Origin: Arenivirga flava
GTDB lineage: Bacteria; Actinomycetota; Actinomycetes; Actinomycetales; Microbacteriaceae
NCBI RefSeq assembly: GCF_030161575.1
Contig: NZ_BSUL01000001.1
Span: forward strand, 2,399,809-2,463,808
Direction: 5' to 3'
Length of the DNA stretch: 64,000 nucleotides
Shown: positions 50,885 through 59,564 of the stretch, piece by piece
Numbering within the stretch: the stretch's first letter is position 1
How the letters are laid out: each line of letters begins with the position of its first letter
Program-made: the position numbers and the translations under genes
Notes under the pieces: model-generated
The model's input: only the letters and a program-made list of their open reading frames with translations
What the model was told of the DNA's origin: nothing
Databases searched by the model: none

Positions 50885-51353
50885 GGGACCACTGTAGGGA
50901 GCCCGCGGCAACGGATGGAGGGCCGGTCGTCGAGGCGAACGACCGGCCCTCTCCCTTGCACCAAGAGTGTCCTGCAATCACATTCCGCTTCGGCTGCCAC
51001 AGCAAACAACCTCCGCAGGAATGAATGTATAACGAGCCGGTAACGGCGGCAAGTTATCGAACCGTTATTTTCGCTGGGAGTTCACCAAGGAGCCCTCGAT
51101 CCCCGTCGTTGCGGGGATCGGGCGGCATCGCCGCGCCCCCGCGTGCCGCCTGCTCGACGGCGTCCGTGGCCCGCGCGGCCCTCGCACTGGGGGTCTCGAC
51201 CCCGCTCGCACGCAACACCGTCCGGAAGCGCTCGGTCTTCGTGGGGCCCGTGGGGAGCGCTCCGGCTTCAGGGCTGGCGTCCAGGGCAGCGAGCAGGCTG
51301 CCGGGCAGCCAGGCCCGCCCGATGATGCCCGCCTCGCGGTCGACGCAGGTCGC
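50885..51353. other. Spacer upstream of the MarR/photolyase operon
   Basis: No confident gene. 50978-51085 is unusually AT-rich for this genome (TGTATAACG, AAGTTATCG, CCGTTATTTTCG) and carries TAACGG/CCGTTA inverted halves. A 9-bp hairpin (51097-51120) may end the histidine kinase transcript. After the kinase stop the same minus-strand frame stays open for about 99 codons to 51054, which could hide a small gene but lacks a good start signal. Confidence 0.45.
50918..50951. promoter_or_regulatory. 13-bp inverted repeat upstream of marR/phr
   Basis: GAGGGCCGGTCGT (50918-50930) pairs perfectly with 50939-50951 across 8 nt, next to the leaderless MarR promoter. It could be an operator or an isolated terminator-like hairpin. 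Confidence 0.4.
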
Positions 51354-52982
51354 TCAGGCCGGTCCGGGGAAGGATGCGCGCACGGTCGTGCCGACGCCCT
51401 CCACGCTCGCGACCGTCAGTGTGCCGCCGTGCGCACCGACGAGCCCGCGCGCCACGGCGAGACCCAGCCCGGTGCCCCGGATCTCGTGGCGCACCACGTT
51501 GGCGCCGCGATGGAACCGGTCGAAGATGCGCGGCAGGTCGTCGGCGGGCACGCCCATGCCGGTGTCGCGCACGATGAGGGTCGTGCCGCCCTCCCGGCGC
51601 TCCGCATCCACCTCGATGGAGCCCTCCGTCGTGTACGACACGGCGTTGCGCAGCAGGATGACGAGCACGCGTTCGAGCATCACGGGGTCGGCGTGCACCG
51701 GCGTCCCGGTGGGCACGGCGACGCGCAGGGGCACGCGTGGTGCATCCGGCAGCTGCTCGGCGGCCCGCTCGACGAGATCGCGAGCGGAGAGGCTGACGGG
51801 TCGGGGCGTCGGCGCTGTGCTGCTCGCCGCCAGGAAGCGCTCCGCGAGGTCCTGCAGCTGCTCGGCGCCTCGGCTCATCGCGCGCAGCGGGCGGCGCACG
51901 CCGTCGGGCAGCTCGCTGTCCTCGAGCAGCTCGAGGTGCCCGATCATCGCGGTCAGCGGCGTGCGCAGCTCGTGGCTCAGCGTGGCGAGCGACGCCTCGC
52001 GCGATCGCACGGCCTCGAGCAGCTCGGTCACGTCGTGCCCGACGAGCACCGCGCCGCGGTAGCGGCCGTGCTCGTCGATGACCGGTCGACCGTTGTTCAG
52101 CGTCGCCCGCTGCTGTCCGGGCGGTCCGACCCAGTAGAGGACGTCGCGGATGGTCTCCCCGCCGATCACGCGCACGACCGGCTGGCGCTCCGGCGGCAGC
52201 GGCGTGAACCCGTCGGCATCGTAGGCGTGCTCGAGCGCTCCGGTGTCGGGGTCGAAGCCGGCCAGATGCGCCAGCTCGCGGGAGACGCGGTTGTCGAGGA
52301 TCACCCGGTGCTCCTCGTCGAGGAACGCGAGCGCCACGTTCACCTCGTCGGCGACGGTGCGCAGGATCACGCCGGCCCGCTCCTGCTCCATGACGGCCTG
52401 CTCGCGATCGCGTACCGCCTCCTCGCGGTCGCGCGCGGCGCTCTCGACCGCGAGCTGCGAGAGCTTGAACCGGTGCGCCTGCGCGGCGACCACCGAGACC
52501 ACCGCGACCGTGAGCAGGGTCAGGGTGAGCAGTTCGACCACGGCGCGTGCATCGGTCGGTACGTCGCCGTTGATGGCGTCGGGCACCCAGATGACGACCA
52601 CCGAGCCGACCAGCGCCAGCACCGCACCCGTGCGGCCGAAGGCGAACGCCAACCAGAGGAGCGGGAACGAGAGCAGCAGGTAGGTCGCGTTGAGCACGTC
52701 GCCGACGACGTGCAGCAGCAGACCGACCGTGGTCAGGTTGAGGTCGACGAGCACCAGGCGCCAGAGCGGATGCAGGCGCTCCCACGGCACCGCGAGCGTC
52801 AGCAGGATCGCCGCCGCGACGAGGGCCAGACCGACGAGGAACTGCACGTGGAGCAGCCGTTCGGGCGCGATCAGCGCGGTCGCGACCGTGACGACCGCGA
52901 CGCATGCCGTGAACGGCGCCTGCGTGCGCACGAGCAGGGCGAGCCTCGTCGGCGCTCCTCCCGTACGGGACCTCTGCTGCAT
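51354..52982 (-). CDS. Orphan sensor histidine kinase
   Basis: 542 residues. Six hydrophobic segments (about 15-185) are followed by a coiled linker (ARDREEAVRDREQAVMEQERAG), a PAS domain (about 205-330), a HisKA domain with the phospho-acceptor His in LATLSHELRTPL, and an ATPase domain with N box VILLRNAVSYTT, G1 VRDTGMGV and G2 GTGLGLAVARG. The start at 52982 has GGGAG about nine bases upstream. No response-regulator gene lies next to it. The signal is unknown. Confidence 0.9.
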   Translation of the reverse strand: MQQRSRTGGAPTRLALLVRTQAPFTACVAVVTVATALIAPERLLHVQFLVGLALVAAAILLTLAVPWERLHPLWRLVLVDLNLTTVGLLLHVVGDVLNATYLLLSFPLLWLAFAFGRTGAVLALVGSVVVIWVPDAINGDVPTDARAVVELLTLTLLTVAVVSVVAAQAHRFKLSQLAVESAARDREEAVRDREQAVMEQERAGVILRTVADEVNVALAFLDEEHRVILDNRVSRELAHLAGFDPDTGALEHAYDADGFTPLPPERQPVVRVIGGETIRDVLYWVGPPGQQRATLNNGRPVIDEHGRYRGAVLVGHDVTELLEAVRSREASLATLSHELRTPLTAMIGHLELLEDSELPDGVRRPLRAMSRGAEQLQDLAERFLAASSTAPTPRPVSLSARDLVERAAEQLPDAPRVPLRVAVPTGTPVHADPVMLERVLVILLRNAVSYTTEGSIEVDAERREGGTTLIVRDTGMGVPADDLPRIFDRFHRGANVVRHEIRGTGLGLAVARGLVGAHGGTLTVASVEGVGTTVRASFPGPA

Positions 52983-53102
52983 GACGGACGGCTCCCTCGC
53001 TCGGACGGGTACGGCGATCATCCACCCCGGCGCCCGGTCTGCACGGCGTTTGATCCCAAAAGGTCGTCCCATGGCCCCGAACTGGGGTGCGCCGCACCCG
53101 CG

Positions 53103-53136
53103 GAGGGCGCCGCATCCGCTCGGATGCGACGCCCTC
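53103..53136. terminator. Terminator of the MMPL gene built from inverted octamers
   Basis: CGCATCCG (53111-53118) pairs with CGGATGCG (53121-53128), extended by GAGGGCG/CGCCCTC. It begins ten bases after the MMPL stop on the minus strand. Confidence 0.8.
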
Positions 53137-53145
53137 GGGGAGCCG

Positions 53146-55644
53146 TCAGCGAGGGACGGGATGCGCGCGCTCGAGCGCGGCGCCCTCCACGTCGACGTCG
53201 GGCAGGATGCGGTCGAGCCACTTCGGCAGGTACCAGGCCGACCGGCCGAACAGGTGCATCAGCCCCGGCACGATGAGCATGCGCACCACGAACGCGTCGA
53301 AGAGCACGCCGAACGCGAGGCCGAAGCCGAGCGGACGGATCATCGCCATGTGCGAGAACACGAAGCCGCCGAAGACGGAGACCATGATGATGGCCGCCGC
53401 GGTGACGACCGCGCGTCCGTTGCGGAACCCGGCGGTCACCGCCTGCCGTGCGGGCAGGCCGTGCACGTACGCCTCGCGCATGCCGCTGACCAGGAACAGC
53501 TGGTAGTCCATCGCCAGGCCGAACAGCACGCCCATGATGATGATCGGCGCGAAGCTCAGCAGCGGGCCGGTCGCCTCGACGCCGAACACCGGGGCGAGCC
53601 AGCCCCACTGGTAGACCGCGACCATGCCGCCGAAGGCCGCGACGAGCGAGAGCACGTAGCCGCCGGTGGCGATGAGCGGCACGAGCAGCGAGCGGAACAC
53701 CAGGATCATGATCAGCAGCGACAGGCCCACCACCACCGCGAGATAGACGGGCAGGGCATCGGCGAGCTTGGCGGAGACGTCGATGTTGGCGCTGGCCTGG
53801 CCGGCGACGCCCAGCTCGACGGTGCCGACGCCGTCCACGTCCACCGGGCTGAGGGCGCGCAGTCCGGTGACCAGCTCCTCCGTGTCCACGCTCGACGGGC
53901 CGTCGGAGGGGATCACCTGGAAGAGCAGGAAGCCCCGGTCGTCGGACGTGGCGGCGGGCGCCACGGCGGTGACGTGCTCCTGGCCCATGAGGAAGTCCGC
54001 GACGTCCGCCTGCGCGCCGACCAGCGCGTCCTCGGCGACCGGGTCGTCGAGGGATGCGGTGACCACGATCGGTCCGCTCTGCCCGGCCCCGAACGCCTCG
54101 TCGATGGCCGCGTACGCGCGGTACTGGGTGGTGTCCTGCGCCTCGGTGGAGCCGTCGGGCAGGCCGAGGCGCATGTCGAGCGCGGGGATGGCGACGACGA
54201 GCAGCGCGACCGCGCCGACGAGCACGCGGACGACCGCCGCACCGGTGCGCATCGGCTTCGGCTCGACCGCGGCGTGCGAGTGGTGGCCTACCCGCGCTCG
54301 CTGCCTCTTCGGCAGCAGGCGCAGGCCGAGCAGCCCGAGCAGCGCCGGGGTGAGGGTGACCGCGACGAGCACGGCGATGAGCACGCAGACCGCGCCGACG
54401 GTGCCCATCACGCCGAGGAAGCCGATGCCCGTGATGTTCAGGGCGAGCAGCGCCACGATGACGGTCGCACCGGCGAAGACCACCGCGTTGCCGGCGGTGC
54501 CGTTGGCCAGGCCGATGGACTCGTGCGCCTCCATGCCCTGCAGCAGCTGGCGACGGTGGCGGTGCAGGATGAACAGCGAGTAGTCGATGCCGACCGCGAG
54601 GCCGACCATCGCGCCGAGCGCGGGGGTGACCGACGACATCTCCACGACGCCGGAGAGCGCGAGCGAGCCGACCACGCCGACGCCGACGCCGACGATCGAC
54701 GCGATGATCGGCATGAACGCGGGCAGCAGCACCCGCAGCATGATGATGAGCACGAGCAGCGCGACGACGACGCCGATGATCTCGCCGGGGCCGACGAGGC
54801 CGTCGACGGACTGCGCCAGCGTGCTGTCCCAGTCGATGGTCACGCCGTCGATGCTCGCGGCGTCGAGCGCGTCGACGACCGCCGTCTTGATCTCGGCCGG
54901 CAGGCTGAACTGGTCGTCGTCGAAGACGACGGAGCCCATGGCGGTGGCGCCGTCCTCCGAGACGGTGCGGATGCCCGCGGCGGCGTCGAGCAGGCGCTGG
55001 CCGTCCTCCAGCTGGGCGGCGTTCGCCTCGAGCTCGGCCTCGCCGCTCTCGAGCTGCTCGCGACCCGCGTCGAGCTGCGCCTGCTGCGGGGCGAGCCCGT
55101 CGAGCTGCGCCTGCACCTGCGCGGCCGCGGCGGGCCCGGACTGCTGCGCCTGGGCCAGCGCCGCCTCGAGCTGCGCCCGACCGGCGTCGAGCTGCGCCTG
55201 GCCGGCGTCGAGCTCGGCGCGGCTGGCCTCGAGCTGCGTGCGCCCGGCGTCGAGCTGGGCGGCGCCCTGCTCGAGCTCGGTGCGCTGCGCCTCGAGCTGC
55301 TGCTCGGTCGCGAACGGGTCGACGACCTGGTTCACGCCCTCGAGGTCGGTCAGCGAGTCGAGCAGCGCGGTGATCTCCCGCTGCTGCGGTTCGGTGAACG
55401 CCTCGCCGTCCTCGCTCTGGAACACGACGGTGCCGTTCGCGCCCGCGGCTCCGCCGAGCTCGTCGGCGATCTGGTCGGTGACGCGCGTCGTCTCGGTGCC
55501 GGGGATGCTGAAACTGGTCGCCAGCGTGCCGCTGAAGGCGAGGAAGGCGCCGCCGGCGAGGCCGAGCGTCACCAGCCATCCGACGAGCACGAGCCAGGCG
55601 CGGCGGGCCGAGAACCGGCCCAGGCGGTAGAGGAGGTTCGCCAT
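53146..55644 (-). CDS. MMPL-family RND exporter
   Basis: 832-residue transporter of the MmpL/YdfJ type with two membrane modules, each one helix plus a cluster of five or six. The first extracellular loop (about 60-330) contains a heptad-like coiled coil of repeating LDAGRAQLE/LEASRAELD units (about 125-225), then IDWDSTLAQSV. VGLAVGIDYSLFILHR in the first module and VLFGLAMDYQLFLVSGMREA in the second carry the proton-relay Asp-Tyr pairs. It is divergent from a TetR gene, the usual setting for an inducible exporter of lipids or drugs. Confidence 0.92.
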   Translation of the reverse strand: MANLLYRLGRFSARRAWLVLVGWLVTLGLAGGAFLAFSGTLATSFSIPGTETTRVTDQIADELGGAAGANGTVVFQSEDGEAFTEPQQREITALLDSLTDLEGVNQVVDPFATEQQLEAQRTELEQGAAQLDAGRTQLEASRAELDAGQAQLDAGRAQLEAALAQAQQSGPAAAAQVQAQLDGLAPQQAQLDAGREQLESGEAELEANAAQLEDGQRLLDAAAGIRTVSEDGATAMGSVVFDDDQFSLPAEIKTAVVDALDAASIDGVTIDWDSTLAQSVDGLVGPGEIIGVVVALLVLIIMLRVLLPAFMPIIASIVGVGVGVVGSLALSGVVEMSSVTPALGAMVGLAVGIDYSLFILHRHRRQLLQGMEAHESIGLANGTAGNAVVFAGATVIVALLALNITGIGFLGVMGTVGAVCVLIAVLVAVTLTPALLGLLGLRLLPKRQRARVGHHSHAAVEPKPMRTGAAVVRVLVGAVALLVVAIPALDMRLGLPDGSTEAQDTTQYRAYAAIDEAFGAGQSGPIVVTASLDDPVAEDALVGAQADVADFLMGQEHVTAVAPAATSDDRGFLLFQVIPSDGPSSVDTEELVTGLRALSPVDVDGVGTVELGVAGQASANIDVSAKLADALPVYLAVVVGLSLLIMILVFRSLLVPLIATGGYVLSLVAAFGGMVAVYQWGWLAPVFGVEATGPLLSFAPIIIMGVLFGLAMDYQLFLVSGMREAYVHGLPARQAVTAGFRNGRAVVTAAAIIMVSVFGGFVFSHMAMIRPLGFGLAFGVLFDAFVVRMLIVPGLMHLFGRSAWYLPKWLDRILPDVDVEGAALERAHPVPR

Positions 55645-55692
55645 GGAGGCAGGACCTTTCGGGTGGAGGGGGTGGGGTGCGATCCACTCTAT

Positions 55693-55724
55693 GAGACAGG
55701 TGTGCAGAAAAAGACGGATGTCTC
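55693..55724. promoter_or_regulatory. Candidate TetR operator between mmpL and tetR
   Basis: GAGACA (55693-55698) and TGTCTC (55719-55724) form an inverted repeat in an AT-richer part of the divergent promoter region. The inner parts pair imperfectly. Confidence 0.45.
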
Positions 55725-55767
55725 GGAACTCGCAGCGAGCATCCGGTTCAGCTGGCAGGATCGGAGC

Positions 55768-56370
55768 ATGGACCCCCGGATCGCGCGCACCCGCCGCGCG
55801 CTGCAGCAGGCGCTGCTCGGGCTGGTCCGCGAGCGCGAGCTCGAGGCGGTGACCATCGCCGACGTCGTCGAGCGCGCGGAGGTCACCCGCAGCAGCTTCT
55901 ACCTGCACTACTCCGACAAGGAGACGCTGCTCGCCGACGCGCTCGACGCGCTCGCCGAGGAGGAGGGCGCCGAGCTGCCCGAGCTGCTCGAGCTCATCGC
56001 CGAGCCGCCGCAGGCGCTCATCGCCTACCTGCGCCACTTCGATGCGAACGCCGAGGTCTACCGGCGCGTGCTCGGACCGCACGGCTCGGCCGTGGCCTCC
56101 GACCGGCTGCACGCGAGCATCGAGGCGCTCGCCGCGAGCGCGCTGGCGCAGACGGGGACGGATGCGTTCACCGACGTGCCCCTCGACGTCGCCGCCGCCG
56201 GGCTGGCCGGCTCCGTCGTGGGCGTGCTGCGAGCCTGGATCGCCCGCGAGCCCCGCCCCTCGGTCGAGGAGGGCGCCGGCTGGATCTGGCAGGTGCTGAT
56301 CGGCCCGGGTGGGGCGTGGCAGTCGATGGGCGCCGAGCGCCGCGATCGAGCGACCTCGCCCCTCGACTGA
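55768..56370 (+). CDS. TetR-family regulator beside the MMPL exporter
   Basis: 200 residues. The N-terminal helix-turn-helix is ALLGLVRERELEAVTIADVVERAEVTRSSFYLHYSDKETLL (about 12-52). The helical ligand domain ends GVLRAWIAREPRPSVEEGAGWIWQVL. Divergent from the MMPL gene with 123 bp between them, so it is the probable repressor of both itself and the exporter. Confidence 0.9.
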   Translation: MDPRIARTRRALQQALLGLVRERELEAVTIADVVERAEVTRSSFYLHYSDKETLLADALDALAEEEGAELPELLELIAEPPQALIAYLRHFDANAEVYRRVLGPHGSAVASDRLHASIEALAASALAQTGTDAFTDVPLDVAAAGLAGSVVGVLRAWIAREPRPSVEEGAGWIWQVLIGPGGAWQSMGAERRDRATSPLD

Positions 56371-56623
56371 CGGACTCCCAGGTCGCCGCCCGACCCTCCC
56401 TTCCGGGCCGGTCGGGACGTCCGCTCCGATCGGACCGCGGCGTCTCCGCCGCCGCGACACGCCGGAGGAGCTCGAATCGGCGCATGCTCCCGCGACGCTC
56501 CGTCGCGCCGTGTCGAGTGTCGACAATCCGGGGGATCCGGCGGTTCGAGACGCCGATCCGCCGACGACATCCGTCGGTCGAGCGTTTGCGGCGCAGGATG
56601 CGCGCGCATAAGATCTCGCAACG

Positions 56624-56638
56624 CCGACCACTGGTCGG
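56624..56638. promoter_or_regulatory. Operator CCGACCACTGGTCGG at the MFS promoter
   Basis: Perfect 7-1-7 palindrome. A TAAGAT -10 element lies at about 56609-56614, which would place the palindrome over the first transcribed bases. This suits a TetR-type repressor acting as a roadblock. It does not match the operator next to the TetR gene at 58007. Confidence 0.55.
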
Positions 56639-56662
56639 TTTGTTGGACTCAAGGAGGCGTCA

Positions 56663-57946
56663 ATGGCAAGCACCGATCCCGCGCACGTCGAGCATCCGCT
56701 CACGCGGCCGGTCAGCACGGTCCCCGTCGGCAAGCGGTACTTCGCGGGGCTCTTCGCCGCGCAGTTCGGGCTGTTCGTCGCGCTGCTCACCCCGGTGCTG
56801 CTCAGCATGCAGCTCAAGGTGCAGGAGCTCGCACCCGACAACGCCGCCGAGCTCATCGCCGCGGTGCTGCCGTTCGGCGCCCTCGGTGCGCTCATCGCCA
56901 ATCCGCTCGCCGGTCAGCTGAGCGACCGCACGCGCTCGCGCTGGGGCCGCCGCCGCCCGTGGCTCATCGGCGGCATCGCGGTGTTCCTCGTCGGACTCGC
57001 CGTGGTCGCCTTCGCGCAGGACCAGCTCACCCTGACCATCGGCTGGGTCGGCACGCAGGTCGCCGCCAACGCGGTGCTCGCCGCGCTCGTCGCGAGCTTC
57101 GCCGACAACGTCCCCGAGTTCCAGCGCGGCAAGGGCTCCAGCGTCATCGCCATCGCGCAGAACACCGCGATCCTCACCGGCACCTACGCCTCCGTGCTGC
57201 TGGTGGGCAACCTGCCCGTGCTCTTCATCGCGCCCGGCATCCTGGCCGTCATCGCCATCGTCTGGTACGCGATCGTCGCCCGCGACGAGGTGCCGGAGCA
57301 CACGGTCAAGCCGCTCAACATCGTCTCGCTGATCGGCTCCTTCTGGACCAACCCGTTCACGAACCCCGACTTCGGCTTCGCCTGGTGGTCGCGGTTCCTG
57401 ATCACGCTCGGCACGTTCATGTTCACGACGTTCCGACTGCTCTACATGCAGCAGCACCTCGGCCTCACCGTGCAGGACGCCACCCTCGCGGTCGCCAACG
57501 GCGTGCTCATCTACACGATCGCACTGCTCGTCAGCGCGGCCGTCTCCGGATGGCTCAGCGACAAGCTCGGCCGCCGCAAGATCTTCGTCGGCGGCTCGAC
57601 CGCCATGACGGCGATCGGCCTCGTCGTGCTCGCGCAGGCCAACGACCTGTCGCACTTCTACTGGGCCGAGCTGCTGCTGGGCTTCGCCTACGGCATCTAC
57701 ACCGCCGTGGACAACGCGCTGATCGTCGACGTGCTGCCGAACCCGGAGCGCCCCGGCAAGGACCTGGGCGTCATCAACATCGCCAACGCCCTCCCGCAGT
57801 CGGTCGCCTCGCCGCTCGCGCTCGTCTTCCTGACGATGGGCGTGCAGTCCGGCGCCGAGTACAACTACCAGGCCATGCTCTGGGCGGCGGGAGGGGTCAC
57901 GCTCATCGGAGCGCTGGTCATCATCCCGATCAAGAAGGTGCGCTGA
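56663..57946 (+). CDS. MFS sugar carrier (GPH/sucrose-symporter-like)
   Basis: 427-residue, 12-helix carrier. ANPLAGQLSDRTRSRWGRRRPWLIGG is the loop typical of glycoside-pentoside-hexuronide and sucrose-type symporters. A strong ribosome-binding site (AAGGAGG) precedes the ATG. It is followed by a convergent TetR gene and then a sugar isomerase/oxidoreductase operon, so the substrate is probably a sugar or polyol. It is the likely uptake step for that pathway, controlled through the palindrome at its promoter. Confidence 0.85.
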   Translation: MASTDPAHVEHPLTRPVSTVPVGKRYFAGLFAAQFGLFVALLTPVLLSMQLKVQELAPDNAAELIAAVLPFGALGALIANPLAGQLSDRTRSRWGRRRPWLIGGIAVFLVGLAVVAFAQDQLTLTIGWVGTQVAANAVLAALVASFADNVPEFQRGKGSSVIAIAQNTAILTGTYASVLLVGNLPVLFIAPGILAVIAIVWYAIVARDEVPEHTVKPLNIVSLIGSFWTNPFTNPDFGFAWWSRFLITLGTFMFTTFRLLYMQQHLGLTVQDATLAVANGVLIYTIALLVSAAVSGWLSDKLGRRKIFVGGSTAMTAIGLVVLAQANDLSHFYWAELLLGFAYGIYTAVDNALIVDVLPNPERPGKDLGVINIANALPQSVASPLALVFLTMGVQSGAEYNYQAMLWAAGGVTLIGALVIIPIKKVR

Positions 57947-57965
57947 CGCCGTCGAGCGGATGAGC

Positions 57966-58001
57966 GGATGCGGTCGCGACCACCCGGTCGCGGCCGCATC
58001 C
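57966..58001. terminator. Bidirectional terminator between MFS and TetR genes
   Basis: 16-bp stem with one mismatch (57966-57981 with 57986-58001) and a 4-nt loop. The stem base is GGATGCGG/CCGCATCC, again the octamer in inverted orientation. Confidence 0.85.
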
Positions 58002-58006
58002 TCGGT

Positions 58007-58639
58007 TCAGGACGGCTGCGGCGGAGCCAGCAGCGTGGTGAAGGAGCGCAGCGTCTCCTGCAGGTCGATGGACGGCTCGAGCAGCCACTGGATCTGCAGG
58101 CCGTCGGATGCGGCGACGATGAGCGCTGCGATGCGCGCAGGGTCGACGTCGTCCCGCACGAGCCCGGCCGCCTGGTCCCGCGCGAGGTCCTCCGTGAGCG
58201 CGGCGCGCACGGCCTCGAAGCGGTGCGTGAAGAAGGCCTTGCTCGCCGTGCTGTCGGCCTCGAGCGAGGCGGCGACGAGGGTGGAGTAGAGCTGCACCAG
58301 TCCGGGCACCTCGACGTTCTGAACCGCGGCGCGCACCATCACGTCGGTCGCCAGCGCGGGCCGGTGCTGCGCGTTCGCCTCGTCGCGTCGCGCCTCGGCG
58401 TGCTCGTAGACGGCGACGAGCAGCTGCTCGCGGGAGTCGAAGTAGTGCAGCAGGGCGGCGTGCGAGACGCCGAGCGCCTGGGCGATGCGACGCAGCGAGG
58501 TGCCGTCGGCGCCGCGCTCGGTGAAGACCTCGATCGCGCGGTCGAGGATCTCCCGGCGGCGGGCCACGCCCTTGGCGTAGGAGCCGCTGCGGCCGATCAC
58601 GGGAGCCTCGTCGCTGGTCATCGTGTCAACGTATCCCAT
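58007..58639 (-). CDS. TetR-family regulator of the sugar operon
   Basis: 210 residues. Helix-turn-helix RREILDRAIEVFTERGADGTSLRRIAQALGVSHAALLHYFDSREQLL, then an all-helical ligand domain (TetR_C type). I start at the ATG at 58639, where GGAGG lies five bases upstream; an internal ATG at 58621 is possible. It is divergent from the isomerase/Gfo-Idh operon. The palindrome at 58645-58658 contains its ribosome-binding site and is a probable self-operator. Confidence 0.88.
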   Translation of the reverse strand: MGYVDTMTSDEAPVIGRSGSYAKGVARRREILDRAIEVFTERGADGTSLRRIAQALGVSHAALLHYFDSREQLLVAVYEHAEARRDEANAQHRPALATDVMVRAAVQNVEVPGLVQLYSTLVAASLEADSTASKAFFTHRFEAVRAALTEDLARDQAAGLVRDDVDPARIAALIVAASDGLQIQWLLEPSIDLQETLRSFTTLLAPPQPS

Positions 58640-58644
58640 AAATA

Positions 58645-58658
58645 CCTCCACGCGGAGG
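58645..58658. promoter_or_regulatory. Inverted repeat CCTCCACGCGGAGG, TetR operator candidate
   Basis: Palindrome between the divergent TetR gene and the sugar isomerase operon. 12 of 14 positions match the site at 8412-8425. On the minus strand its GGAGG also serves as ribosome-binding site of the TetR gene, so repressor binding and translation signals coincide. Confidence 0.55.
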
Positions 58659-58736
58659 CTTTTCTGGTAGCTTCGGTGAACGGCACTCCGATGTGCCGAC
58701 CTCAACACGACAACGATGTACGAAAGAAGGTCCCTC

Positions 58737-59564
58737 GTGGCGCTTCCCGTCGCTTCCGTCCAGCTCTACACGCTGGCCAAGGAGTTCTCCGACGACCCCA
58801 ACGGCTCGCTCGAGAAGCTCGCCGCCATCGGCCTGAAGAACGTCGAGGCCTTCGACTTCGTCCGCCGCCCCGCCGAGATCCGCGCCGCGCTCGACGCGAG
58901 CGGCCTCGCCTCGCCCACCGGCCACGCCCCGCTGCTCTCCGACGAGCTGTGGACGCCCGACGGCTCCATCCCCACCCCCGCCCCCGAGGTCGTCTTCGAG
59001 GCCGCCGCCGCCATCGGCATGAAGACGGTCATCGACCCCTTCGTGGCTCCGGAGCGCTGGCTCACCGAGGAGGGCGTCGCCGACATCGCCGAGCGCCTCA
59101 ACAAGGCCGCCGACGTCGCCGCCGGCTTCGGCCTGACGGTCGGCTACCACAACCACGCGCAGGAGTTCGTCGCCTCCTTCGACGGCAAGACCGCCTACGA
59201 GCGCTTCGTCGAGCTCACCGACGACCGCGTCGAGATCGAGCTCGACCTCTTCTGGGCGATCGCGGGCGGCCAGGACGCTCCCGAGCTCGTGAAGTCGCTC
59301 GGCTCGCGCCTCGTGGCGGTGCACGTGAAGGACGGCATCGCCCCGAAGAGCAACCCCTGGGCGCCCGGCGCCGAGGCGTTCGCCTCGTCCAGCCTCGACC
59401 AGCGCCACGCCGGCACCGCCGAGGTGCCGCTCGCCGAGTCGCTCAAGGCCGGCGAGGGCGCCATCAAGTACGCCGTCATCGAGTACGACAACGCCCCTGG
59501 CGACGTCTTCGAGGACATCCAGGCGAGCTACGAGTTCCTCACGAAGGGCGGCTTCGTCGCATGA
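58737..59564 (+). CDS. TIM-barrel sugar isomerase/epimerase (IolE/IolH-like)
   Basis: 275-residue xylose-isomerase-like barrel. VASVQLYTL, GYHNHAQEF (metal His), VEIELDLFWAIAGG (Glu/Asp ligands), VAVHVKDG (His/Lys) and VIEYDNAPGD (Glu ligand) are the expected strand ends. GTG start with GAAAGAAGG six bases upstream. The stop overlaps the ATG of a Gfo/Idh oxidoreductase by four bases. This gene pair is typical of pathways that oxidise and isomerise sugars or inositols through keto intermediates. Confidence 0.88.
   Translation: MALPVASVQLYTLAKEFSDDPNGSLEKLAAIGLKNVEAFDFVRRPAEIRAALDASGLASPTGHAPLLSDELWTPDGSIPTPAPEVVFEAAAAIGMKTVIDPFVAPERWLTEEGVADIAERLNKAADVAAGFGLTVGYHNHAQEFVASFDGKTAYERFVELTDDRVEIELDLFWAIAGGQDAPELVKSLGSRLVAVHVKDGIAPKSNPWAPGAEAFASSSLDQRHAGTAEVPLAESLKAGEGAIKYAVIEYDNAPGDVFEDIQASYEFLTKGGFVA

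Noticed and set aside
51252-51265. GGGGAGCGCTCCGG as a CebR-type operator
   Set aside because: It is downstream of the histidine kinase on the minus strand with no promoter position that would make sense.
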